From IMG/VR virus record IMGVR_UViG_3300028378_000032, positions 1 to 21,697 of that record: a stretch of 21,697 nt of DNA. The stretch is one strand, 5' to 3'. Positions within the stretch are counted from its first letter, which is position 1. Every line of letters begins with the position of its first letter. A program made the translations under genes and the position numbers. The notes under the pieces were generated by a model that was not told where the DNA came from, ran no database searches, and saw nothing but the letters and a program-made list of their open reading frames with translations. The stretch comes from a virus. Below, one piece after another: positions 1 to 7,710 of the stretch.

Positions 1-95
1 TTATGCCCCATCTTTTTTACATCAAATGCTCTCCTTATAGAAGTACCTGCACACTTGGGAATATGGATGAATTCAAAGTTATTTGGGTCGTACAT
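1..95 (-). CDS. Sulfotransferase-like protein, N-terminal part (runs off the left edge)
   Basis: A minus-strand frame opens with ATG at 95-93 and stays open to base 1, giving 31 residues. The start reads MYDPNNFEFIHIPKCAGTSI. The stretch FIHIPKxAGTS is the classic 5'-phosphosulfate-binding loop of the sulfotransferase family (Sulfotransfer_2-like), whose members move a sulfate group from PAPS onto carbohydrates or other acceptors. Only this loop is visible, so the acceptor and even activity are unknown. The gene follows a terminator after the virion-protein operon, so it may be its own unit. In a phage such an enzyme could modify host surface glycans or virion components; that is inference. 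Confidence 0.6.
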   Translation of the reverse strand, partial: MYDPNNFEFIHIPKCAGTSIRRAFDVKKMGH

Positions 96-110
96 ACGTC
101 TAATATAGAT

Positions 111-148
111 AAAAAAAAAGAGAGACAGTAATTAAACCATCTCTCTTT
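111..148 (-). terminator. Intrinsic terminator after the virion-protein gene
   Basis: On the minus strand AAAGAGAGA (148-140) pairs perfectly with TCTCTCTTT (125-117), followed by an unbroken T run (read from the A run at 111-119). It lies just past the stop codon of the 286-aa gene and closes the left-arm operon before the sulfotransferase-like gene. Confidence 0.8.
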
Positions 149-171
149 AGCCTATCGGTCTTAGGTGCGAA

Positions 172-1032
172 TTACACTCCGAAGAATGTGTTCAGATCAA
201 TACCATCAACTGTTCCACCAGTTACCAACGCAATAGTGATCTCCTGATACATATTGCTTCGGGCAATATTAGGAGTTGTATTGGTCTTTACTTTCAAAGT
301 AATCAACTTGTAATTACTTGAGGTGTTTGCATAAAAAGGAGGGGCAATTGGGAGATAAATACGGTTTAGGTAATTAGATCCTTTTGCTACTTCTTCCAAA
401 GATCGTACTTGAGCTCCAGTTCCTGTTCCACCTTTAGCAGCAGTAGTTGCAGCTTTAGTCCAATTAGATGCTTCGCCATCAAGAGCTGTATCAAATGCTA
501 CAATACCGTTTGCAACGGCACCTTCAACACTTAAATTAGCTGTGATAACTATATCATCGGCAGCAGTGGTTACCGTTACAAAATCAGGGAACTGCTTATT
601 CAGCTGGGTTGCAAACTCAGTTGCAATAGCTGCAGCAGTTTTACCATCCAATTTTACTTCGGCGGTTAATCTTCCTTGTGGACGTGGGCTTCCATCTGCG
701 CGTACGACTACTATGCTCGCAAAACCAGTTCCCGTCTCAGCGGTTACAGTGGTTACTTGGGCAACAGGCGCTACGTAGTCTTTCTCAACTACTTCGACCA
801 CATCGTCTACATTAATAATAGAAGATATGATAGCGTCGTTTTCGTTGGCTCCACCTTGAACAATCTGTACCCTCTTTGCAGAGGTTAGAGAAGTTGGATC
901 AAGGGTTCCACCAGCAAAGTCGTCAACGTCAAAAAGAGCAACACGAGCTTCCGCTACATCAGCAGGGTTTACTACGTTAATATCCACGCCTGGAATAGCA
1001 TTGGCGTTGTTAATAAATAATTGTCGTGACAT
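172..1032 (-). CDS. Putative virion structural protein (286 aa)
   Basis: A 286-residue protein rich in Val, Ala, Thr and Gly with almost no Cys or charged clusters, a composition typical of beta-rich phage tail, decoration or tube proteins. It is the last gene of the head/neck block and ends in a strong terminator. Its leader (cattgttctatatg, 1030-1043) is identical to the one before the major capsid gene, which suggests matched high late expression. I do not recognise a specific family. A decoration or tail-tube-type protein is possible, but only position and composition support it. Confidence 0.6.
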   Translation of the reverse strand: MSRQLFINNANAIPGVDINVVNPADVAEARVALFDVDDFAGGTLDPTSLTSAKRVQIVQGGANENDAIISSIINVDDVVEVVEKDYVAPVAQVTTVTAETGTGFASIVVVRADGSPRPQGRLTAEVKLDGKTAAAIATEFATQLNKQFPDFVTVTTAADDIVITANLSVEGAVANGIVAFDTALDGEASNWTKAATTAAKGGTGTGAQVRSLEEVAKGSNYLNRIYLPIAPPFYANTSSNYKLITLKVKTNTTPNIARSNMYQEITIALVTGGTVDGIDLNTFFGV

Positions 1033-1043
1033 TGTTCTATATG
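1030..1043 (-). promoter_or_regulatory. 14-nt leader shared with the capsid gene (copy 1)
   Basis: Reading on the minus strand, CATATAGAACA stands directly before the ATG of the 286-aa virion gene. The same 14 bases, including the start codon, stand before the major capsid gene at 4295-4308. It could be a translation-initiation element or part of a late promoter. No Shine-Dalgarno is present in either copy. Confidence 0.45.
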
Positions 1044-1114
1044 TTTAATTGGTGCTTACGCTAAAGACGTAAACTGTTTTTGTTTGCCTGGAGAGCTTAT
1101 CTGCCCTCCGTAGT

Positions 1115-1139
1115 CTAAGATACCATTACAGTATCTTAG
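1115..1139. repeat. Perfect 9-bp inverted repeat in the 1033-1204 gap
   Basis: CTAAGATAC (1115-1123) and GTATCTTAG (1131-1139) are perfect inverse complements with a 7-nt loop. No T run follows in either direction, so it does not look like a standard terminator. It could be an RNA-processing hairpin or a protein-binding site upstream of the 286-aa gene. Nothing else clear is seen in this 172-bp gap. Confidence 0.5.
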
Positions 1140-1204
1140 CTACAAGTAATAAATGCTCACTATATATCCTCTACTATCTAATATAACAAGAGGGTCTTTA
1201 CGAT

Positions 1205-1966
1205 TTATTCAAGTTCCATTAAATCTTGTAATTGTCCATCAGCACCAAATTTATCTATATCTGACAAGATGGATTTAACAGCTAAATCAACTATTTCATC
1301 ATGTGTAAACTCAGGTAAATCACAGTCTACATTATTGGATGGTGTGTCTGTATCATTAAGTACAGTCACAGGCTCTCTAATGTAGTTGAGATACGCTTCA
1401 TCTACGATAAAATGACTATCTGTATAAATATCCAAACCGTGGCTTGAGATATCATATATAGGGTGATTTATAGAAGCTTTGTTAAAAGGGTCGCCAAGCA
1501 ATGCATAAATATCATCTGTCTGTATACGCTTAGCTAAAACAACTCTTTCTAAGTAATCTTCGTTAAGAACTCCATCGATTTCTCGTTTAGAGTTTACCAC
1601 TGTAAATGTTACACCATCTCTGGCATATTGTATCTTACATCGCAAAGACAAGAGAAATAAATGATCATCAGGAAAAGCACCCCTATCTACAAACACAATA
1701 CCTACGCCTGTGTTAGCAGGCACATGTGTTATGGTGAGTGATTCGTCCTTAATAACCAGTGTCTTCAGATCTTCATACCGCTTCAATGATTCTTCAAAAC
1801 CCGTCTGCAAAGCATTAGATTTATCATCAATTCGGTCTTTCACAAATTGATTGATTGCCATGTTGAGATATTTATCGATCTCTTGTGACACGAGATTATC
1901 ATTGGCGAATGAGTTTATCTTCTGACTTCTCAACCGCACTTGTCTGTGCATGTTTAAGATATCCAT
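1205..1966 (-). CDS. Putative neck/connector protein (253 aa)
   Basis: A 253-residue protein in the head-tail joining part of the late operon, downstream of the capsid gene. The N-terminal half has long amphipathic helices (RSQKINSFANDNLVSQEIDKYL, about residues 13-34, and a following FVKDRIDDK segment). The middle is mixed alpha/beta and the C-terminus is acidic. Its start codon overlaps the stop codon of the upstream gene by one base (TAATG), implying translational coupling. Genes in this place often encode head-completion, adaptor or tail-stabilising ring proteins. I do not recognise a family, so that role is inferred from position. Confidence 0.6.
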   Translation of the reverse strand: MDILNMHRQVRLRSQKINSFANDNLVSQEIDKYLNMAINQFVKDRIDDKSNALQTGFEESLKRYEDLKTLVIKDESLTITHVPANTGVGIVFVDRGAFPDDHLFLLSLRCKIQYARDGVTFTVVNSKREIDGVLNEDYLERVVLAKRIQTDDIYALLGDPFNKASINHPIYDISSHGLDIYTDSHFIVDEAYLNYIREPVTVLNDTDTPSNNVDCDLPEFTHDEIVDLAVKSILSDIDKFGADGQLQDLMELE

Positions 1967-2778
1967 TATTCAGTTTTTCGAGCTGCTTCCAGTTTCCCTT
2001 TCAGGATTTCTGTAGTTTTGCTGTTCTTGGGATTTTCGAAGTATTTAACTGTTTCATCAAGGTTGTTACCAAGTAATTCATCACTAAACCAGTACTGACT
2101 ATCAATCTTGGTAAGAACATTTGCTTCAACAAGGTTAAAGATATGTGCTTTAAGCTCAAGATGTTTATCAGTGGCAACAGCTACGAACTTACGAGGTTCT
2201 TCATCAATCAACTGATCGATGTAGTTTTCTTTTTGTTCTGCAGACATGTTGTCTGGGTTGGTATCAGAAAGAACAGTAAGAACAAGATTGATTTTATCCT
2301 CGTTGTCAGACATACGAATAAATTCTTCGTAAGCTTTCTTTTTAACCTGTACCAGTTTATTGTTTTCCTTAGTTTCAACTTCAGGATCGTAAATGTAAAA
2401 TTGTTTTTTGGAGTTGGCTAATAAGGCTGCACGACTATCCGCTACATACTTATGTTTTAATGCCCACTTGTATATCAAGTAGTGATTAGTGTTTTGAGGT
2501 CGCCCACCCTTTCCTTTGGAAATGTTTAACACTTTTCCATCAGAAGGAATATCTACCCTCAAGTTTGCCCACCACATACGACATGCCTTACCGAAATCTC
2601 TTTCAGCAGGGTCTATGCCTAACAATTCAGAAAGAAGTTGTTCTTCTTCATCACCAGATACGCCTTTTAAAGGTGCTTGTCCATCAAAAATTGAGGATAA
2701 GGTCTTTTTAGCGTTGGCTACTATAGCAGGAGGTAAATGACTTTTTGCCTCTCTCCTGCGGATTTGAATTTCTTTCAT
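1966..2778 (-). CDS. Late-operon protein, possibly head-tail joining (270 aa)
   Basis: A 270-residue, mostly helical, charged protein. It starts MKEIQIRRREAKSHLPPAIV and has a Lys/Gly-rich basic turn (SKGKGGRPQN, about residues 87-96). It starts 34 bp past the terminator that follows the capsid gene and ends in a TAATG overlap with the 253-aa gene, so the two are co-translated. The pair sits where portal-adaptor and ring proteins are usual. No motif gives a specific function. The basic turn hints at nucleic-acid contact, which is weak evidence. Confidence 0.6.
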   Translation of the reverse strand: MKEIQIRRREAKSHLPPAIVANAKKTLSSIFDGQAPLKGVSGDEEEQLLSELLGIDPAERDFGKACRMWWANLRVDIPSDGKVLNISKGKGGRPQNTNHYLIYKWALKHKYVADSRAALLANSKKQFYIYDPEVETKENNKLVQVKKKAYEEFIRMSDNEDKINLVLTVLSDTNPDNMSAEQKENYIDQLIDEEPRKFVAVATDKHLELKAHIFNLVEANVLTKIDSQYWFSDELLGNNLDETVKYFENPKNSKTTEILKGKLEAARKTE

Positions 2779-2814
2779 ACTATTATGTTAGATTTAGGGT
2801 TTAGGTTACATACT

Positions 2815-2844
2815 AAAAGAGGTGATATTCCTATCACCCCTTTT
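2815..2844 (-). terminator. Terminator just after the major capsid gene
   Basis: AAAAGAGGTGAT (2815-2826) pairs with ATCACCCCTTTT (2833-2844) over 12 bp with one G-T pair and a 6-nt loop. On the minus strand it ends in a short U run. Placed right behind the capsid stop codon, it probably limits read-through so that capsid mRNA exceeds that of the downstream connector genes. Confidence 0.7.
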
Positions 2845-2857
2845 GTATAAAGTGTGT

Positions 2858-4297
2858 TTACGCAACACAACGTAAATCAAGTGAAGTGTCGAAGCGCTTG
2901 AGCACTACTCCCATAACTTTCAGGAAGTGAACACTTGCACCGTCAATGTCGGATGCACGTAAGTCGTTACCAGGGAATCCTGTAGGGACTGTGGAACCAG
3001 CTACTGCCCATCTGAGCATTTCACGGTTTTTACGAGTAACCATTTGCAGGTTAGGCTCGCCTTGATAATTGGATTGATCTACGAATACCATTCGGTAGGA
3101 TTCAAGAGGCAATCCAGTTTTCGGATGAAGCTCACTTGCCTGAGCAACACCACCATGGTCAAACAGAGGTACTTTAACTACACGAACAACATGTCCATCG
3201 ACGTGTTGATAAGTAGTGAAGAACCCTGATAGTTCCATGTTTCTACCAGAACCGTTTACAAACTTACCATCGTTAAACTGACGATAAGAACTTGCATCCA
3301 ATTCGGCTTTCATTGCTTGGTCAAACTCATCTGCACCACCAATTCCAGTGTACAGTGTTACCTGTTTGTTTTGACCATCACTCATTCCGTAAAAGATACT
3401 TCGGATAACATCCTTGATCTTTTGGGAAGTAAGGATAGAATAAGTTTCCTTATTCTGAATTTGCTCAAGAAGTCCAGGACCAATAATTACTGGCTGTCCG
3501 TTCTCATCGAGCATGTTTGTTTGCCCTTTGGAATCATAAGACTGCTCACCATACCAGAGGTACATTTCACATTCTTCTTTCCATTGGAGCATATATTGCC
3601 ATTCTTCGAAATCCATCCAGTATTTGGAGGTTCCTCCGCTTGCAGTGGGTAAACCCATCTCCATAACGGTTTCTTTGGCATTACCAGAGATCTGATAAGA
3701 CTTACGAATAGTCGTCAACTTATGACGAACCTTCGCAGGTGCTTCCCAGTTACTGGCATTTCCTCGTGACCAGTCAATTCCAACAGGTGCAAATAATGAA
3801 GCGAACTGACTTCCAGCTGCTACATCGGCTGCAGGCATTGTTGCTGTTGAATCTGGAGACACAAGTCTCAGGGTATAATCCCAGTTTTTACCATTAGGTA
3901 CTGGATCACTCATGATACGTGCCTGAATTCCAGACTTGGAGACAAGGACGTAATCCTTAATGAACCATTTGTCAGGGAAGGTAACTTTGAAGAAACTTCC
4001 TCCGAGACCTAAGTTCGTGGTACTTGCAGGGGTTTCTGCAACTGGTCGAGTTTTTCTCAACCTTGTCATTACATCGTAGCTGTATTCCAGCTCCTCAATT
4101 GATTTTACGTTATTTACACCTTCGGTTAGCATTGAAAGAGGGAATCTTTGATCTTCCTTACCACCTAAAAATGTCAACATAGGACTCAGCTTTTCGGGCT
4201 GAGTAAGTAACGCACTTGAGATAGATGCAACGTCAGACTTTTGCTGATCATTGTATGTGGTACGCTTGGCGTACATGCGTGGTTCTACTTTTGCCAT
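2858..4297 (-). CDS. Major capsid protein (predicted)
   Basis: A 479-residue protein that begins MAKVEPRMYAKRTTYNDQQK and ends in LDLRCVA. Size, balanced composition, position (terminase, portal, acidic scaffold candidate, then this gene) and a dedicated terminator behind it all fit a HK97-fold major capsid protein. N-terminal residues 1-80 look helical and could be a delta-like arm. I cannot prove the fold from sequence alone, and I call it from synteny. The leader is the same 14-nt element found before the 286-aa virion gene, consistent with very high late expression. Confidence 0.75.
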   Translation of the reverse strand: MAKVEPRMYAKRTTYNDQQKSDVASISSALLTQPEKLSPMLTFLGGKEDQRFPLSMLTEGVNNVKSIEELEYSYDVMTRLRKTRPVAETPASTTNLGLGGSFFKVTFPDKWFIKDYVLVSKSGIQARIMSDPVPNGKNWDYTLRLVSPDSTATMPAADVAAGSQFASLFAPVGIDWSRGNASNWEAPAKVRHKLTTIRKSYQISGNAKETVMEMGLPTASGGTSKYWMDFEEWQYMLQWKEECEMYLWYGEQSYDSKGQTNMLDENGQPVIIGPGLLEQIQNKETYSILTSQKIKDVIRSIFYGMSDGQNKQVTLYTGIGGADEFDQAMKAELDASSYRQFNDGKFVNGSGRNMELSGFFTTYQHVDGHVVRVVKVPLFDHGGVAQASELHPKTGLPLESYRMVFVDQSNYQGEPNLQMVTRKNREMLRWAVAGSTVPTGFPGNDLRASDIDGASVHFLKVMGVVLKRFDTSLDLRCVA

Positions 4298-4308
4298 TGT
4301 TCTATATG
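4295..4308 (-). promoter_or_regulatory. 14-nt leader shared with the 286-aa virion gene (copy 2)
   Basis: The plus-strand sequence cattgttctatatg, which includes the start codon, is identical to 1030-1043. Only 27 bases separate the capsid start from the scaffold-like stop codon, so the element lies wholly in this short gap. Confidence 0.45.
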
Positions 4309-4324
4309 ATTTGATTTTTTAGGG

Positions 4325-5386
4325 TTATAACGTACCAAGCTCAACATTCGCTCCTGTAACTACTTCGTCTTCCTCTTTTTTGCGATCAAGTTTACGTTGA
4401 TTCATACGCTCTCTTAACTTCTTGGCGTTCTTATCTTTCGCTTTTCGATCCACAATAGAAGAAAGGTCAAAGCCTTTAAATAAAAGGTAATCCATTGCCA
4501 GTTGTGTTTCTCTGTCTATGTCTTCGACATCAAGGTCTCGTTGAGACTTGTTGCCATCCACAGGCTTCGAAATGTAATCAAAGAGGGAATCCTTATCCTT
4601 TGCAGGAAGGGTAAACCCTTTTAAATTACTAACTGAAGCAATGTCTTCTTTTACATCGTTCCAGAATTTTTCTACGTTTTGTTGTTTTTGTTTATCTGCT
4701 TCTCTCTGCTCTTCAAGAAGATTGTCTTGGTCTTCTTGTTGCTTAGTACGTAATGCAGAGAGTGCGCGTTTTGCTTTGTTGTCAAGAATTCCCCCGTTCT
4801 TGTAATCCTCTACTTCAGCTTCGATTTCCTCATCAGAGTAACCTCTTACTTTGAGTTCACGCCGAACAAGGTCTTCATGCTGAGAAGAGTCCTCTTCGTT
4901 AAATTCAACCGTGGTGTAGTCTACTTCAGGGAATTTAGTTTTCAAAAACTTGTCAGGGTTTCCGCCAAGTCTTCGATATTCGAGTAGCTCCTGAACATCA
5001 GGGTACTGCTCGAAAATTCTTGCTAATTGTTCATCTGCAAGTTTTTCAGAACTCGCTTGAACTAATTGTTGGATACCTTCTTCGGTATCTTCAAATTCTT
5101 TGTCAAACTCATAACCGAGGGCTTGCTGTATTTCTTTGACCAAAGGAACATCTTCATCAAGAGGATCATCATCATCACCTTCGTCGTCTTCATCCTTATC
5201 AGGATCATCATCATCGACTAAGTTAAGATCTTTATCCTCTTCATCATCTGTATCCTCTACTTCGGGGTCATCTGAAGACTCTTCCTCTTCATCATCCAGC
5301 CCTTCAAGGTTATCGTTTATCTCCATCTCTACTTCTGAAAAGAAGTCAGTAGATAGTTCTTCTTGTTTTTCTTGTTCTTTTGCCAT
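4325..5386 (-). CDS. Scaffold-like acidic protein (353 aa)
   Basis: A 353-residue protein with an extremely acidic N-terminus: about residues 20-80 are dominated by Asp and Glu runs such as DDEEEESSDD. Helical, coiled-coil-prone segments (about 195-235, rich in Gln, Glu and Lys) and a basic C-terminal tail (KDKNAKKLRERMNQRKLDRKK, about 318-338) follow. Acidic or helical body with a basic C-terminus, encoded between portal and capsid genes, is the usual form of an internal capsid scaffolding protein. The tail would touch the capsid's inner wall. No protease domain is visible. The family assignment is by architecture and position. Confidence 0.6.
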   Translation of the reverse strand: MAKEQEKQEELSTDFFSEVEMEINDNLEGLDDEEEESSDDPEVEDTDDEEDKDLNLVDDDDPDKDEDDEGDDDDPLDEDVPLVKEIQQALGYEFDKEFEDTEEGIQQLVQASSEKLADEQLARIFEQYPDVQELLEYRRLGGNPDKFLKTKFPEVDYTTVEFNEEDSSQHEDLVRRELKVRGYSDEEIEAEVEDYKNGGILDNKAKRALSALRTKQQEDQDNLLEEQREADKQKQQNVEKFWNDVKEDIASVSNLKGFTLPAKDKDSLFDYISKPVDGNKSQRDLDVEDIDRETQLAMDYLLFKGFDLSSIVDRKAKDKNAKKLRERMNQRKLDRKKEEDEVVTGANVELGTL

Positions 5387-5458
5387 GTGTTAAAGGTAAT
5401 TATTAGTGATTATAGTGTCAACATTATTCATGAAATTCTTTCAATTACTTTTATGGTT

Positions 5459-7708
5459 TTAAGAATTACTGGAGCTCGTACTCTTTTTAGCTGCTATTTC
5501 TTTAGCTTTAAGCTTCTCCTGAGCCTTGTTAGAGCGTTTTTCTTCCTGTAATTGTCCCATTTTAACTTTTTCTTCTAATTGAAGTTTCATGCGTTGAATC
5601 TGCTCATCTGACATATTCATTACATCAGCGTTAGCAAATTCCTGTTTAATTAGCTCTATATCGATTTTATTTTGACGGTCTAACTCATTTTGCTGAGCGT
5701 CAAACTCACGTTCTTGTTGTTTTTCTTCAAGTTCAGCTTGTTTCATTTGCTGTTCCATTTCAGATGCCTGCTGTTGCAGCTGCTCCATAGAAGCTTCTGC
5801 TTGTTTAACAAGATTTTTAAGTTCAGCAAAGTTATCAGAATCAATGATCTCTGTTATGATAGACATAGGAGCACCATTCTGCATAGCTGCCTGACCAAGT
5901 TGTCTTAACTGTTCAAGCTTATGACGTTCTTTATTAGCGTCTTTAACAAATACACCAAACTCTTCATGTACAAAGGTATCAGGATCGATGTCGATAAACT
6001 TTTCAGTACCATCAGGCATTATGTAATTACCCTTCTTACCATTCAGCCAGGCTATCTGAGAACAATCGATAAGTCCCTGAAGATCTCTTTGTTCAAGTTC
6101 TGCATACTTACGGTATAGCTCTTCTGTAATATGTGAACTTTGAATGATTGCCTGTTCACCTGTAGCTTTACCTTCATATTGTCCCATTTGCCCCATGCGT
6201 TGTCTGGATACCCCACTGACAAATTCCCACTCTTCTTTAATAAACTGAAGCAGGACTATGTATTGTTCAATGGTCTTAATACTCATATCGAGTACAGACT
6301 GATGTTGAGGATTAAACTGTATTCCTTCTTTCTGATAATTCACCCATCCAATACCTGTGGCTTCAAGAATACGCATGAACTTATCCATATCCCAGCCTTT
6401 CGGAATCATGGAGATATCAAGTAACGCTAAAATATCCTTTGATTTGGCTATAGCATTTTCCAATCGGTATTTGTAGATGTTGTAAGATAGCTGATAAGGA
6501 ATTCCTAATGATACCAGACTAATATTCTTTGAGTTTCTCTCACTGTAAGCTCTACCATTAACAGGTAATTTACATTTAGACGGATTGTCTATACTTGTAC
6601 GTTGGTAATCAATAGGACGAATATCCATATAGATATCTCCATCAATACGGAAACCTTGCCATACTTCGTTAACCCATTCCCAATCAAGACTGTAGTCTGT
6701 TTCAGGATTATACTCATATCCCTCTTCTACAATCTCTTCGTATATTTCCCCAAATTCATCCTGATACATACGGAAGCCTACTTTCTTCATACTCTTCCAG
6801 TAAACTGTAACCAACTCTGTATAAGAATCCCACTCATCATGAAAACTATGGTTATCCTGATTATACCAGAAGAACGTATCCCTATTACTATTTTGAGGAT
6901 TTTCAAGACGTCTTACTTCTTCGTCTGTAAGCTGACTTCTAAACTTATCAATAACGCTTGGACGTGATGCCAATTCACGAATAACTGCCCAATTACCATC
7001 TTCAATAAACTCAACATTAGGGTCTTTATCATAGTCTACATCTAAAGGATTCAAATTTTCAAAGAAAGGCTCGTTGTTATACACTCCTTTATGTGTCATG
7101 GCATAGCCACTTACTACGAAATCAAACCACCCTTTCTGGGCTTCATTGTAATAATGCAGGTAAGGAATTAAGAACTCAAGAGATTTTTGAGCCATGATTG
7201 CCCTATTATCTCTCCAGTTACGTTCAAAAATCTGTTGGATATGCTGAGGCAGCTGAGGTTCTTCCCCTTGTTCAATTCCTGTATTAACCCCTGCTTTATT
7301 TAATTTCTGAATAACCCATTTCTGTAATTCCTCATTGATGCGTTCCTGCATCATTTGATGTTTGATATTTTCTACGTCTCCTGAAGAAACAATGACTGTA
7401 AAGTTAAATGGGCGTTTAGCCTTCTCACCTACAAGTAAATCAATACTTGGTTTAATGAGAGGGAAATTACGAATCTTAGCAGGAAAGTTATCGCGCTTCT
7501 TCCCATAGGGTTCGAGCACATAGTTATAATCTTCGTTGTTAATCTTACCATTATAGTAATCATACAACTTAGTCATGAAATAACGGTCTGAATTACTTCC
7601 TGTCTGGAAGTTTGCCTGATCAATATAGGCGTCAACCGTATTTTGTCTCCATGTATCGTCTTTCTTTTCGTAAGTAATAGACTGTTGTGGAATATTTTGT
7701 GTGCTCAT
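5459..7708 (-). CDS. Portal protein (predicted)
   Basis: A 749-residue protein directly downstream of the large terminase (2-nt gap). Length, Trp/Tyr-rich central domain and a long C-terminal helical tail rich in Gln, Glu and Lys (about residues 620-735) match large podovirus-type portal proteins. Portals form the dodecameric ring at one capsid vertex, dock the terminase and pass DNA. The FVSGVSRQRMGQ segment (about 490-501), followed by an EGKATGEQA stretch, resembles the portal wing-to-clip region of Bacteroidetes phages; this is from memory, not alignment. The tail may form the portal barrel. Confidence 0.8.
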   Translation of the reverse strand: MSTQNIPQQSITYEKKDDTWRQNTVDAYIDQANFQTGSNSDRYFMTKLYDYYNGKINNEDYNYVLEPYGKKRDNFPAKIRNFPLIKPSIDLLVGEKAKRPFNFTVIVSSGDVENIKHQMMQERINEELQKWVIQKLNKAGVNTGIEQGEEPQLPQHIQQIFERNWRDNRAIMAQKSLEFLIPYLHYYNEAQKGWFDFVVSGYAMTHKGVYNNEPFFENLNPLDVDYDKDPNVEFIEDGNWAVIRELASRPSVIDKFRSQLTDEEVRRLENPQNSNRDTFFWYNQDNHSFHDEWDSYTELVTVYWKSMKKVGFRMYQDEFGEIYEEIVEEGYEYNPETDYSLDWEWVNEVWQGFRIDGDIYMDIRPIDYQRTSIDNPSKCKLPVNGRAYSERNSKNISLVSLGIPYQLSYNIYKYRLENAIAKSKDILALLDISMIPKGWDMDKFMRILEATGIGWVNYQKEGIQFNPQHQSVLDMSIKTIEQYIVLLQFIKEEWEFVSGVSRQRMGQMGQYEGKATGEQAIIQSSHITEELYRKYAELEQRDLQGLIDCSQIAWLNGKKGNYIMPDGTEKFIDIDPDTFVHEEFGVFVKDANKERHKLEQLRQLGQAAMQNGAPMSIITEIIDSDNFAELKNLVKQAEASMEQLQQQASEMEQQMKQAELEEKQQEREFDAQQNELDRQNKIDIELIKQEFANADVMNMSDEQIQRMKLQLEEKVKMGQLQEEKRSNKAQEKLKAKEIAAKKSTSSSNS

Positions 7709-7710
7709 TA

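Noticed and set aside
5136-5393. Serine-rich plus-strand reading frame
   Set aside because: It is the complement of the Asp/Glu-rich N-terminus of the scaffold-like protein; low-complexity shadow.
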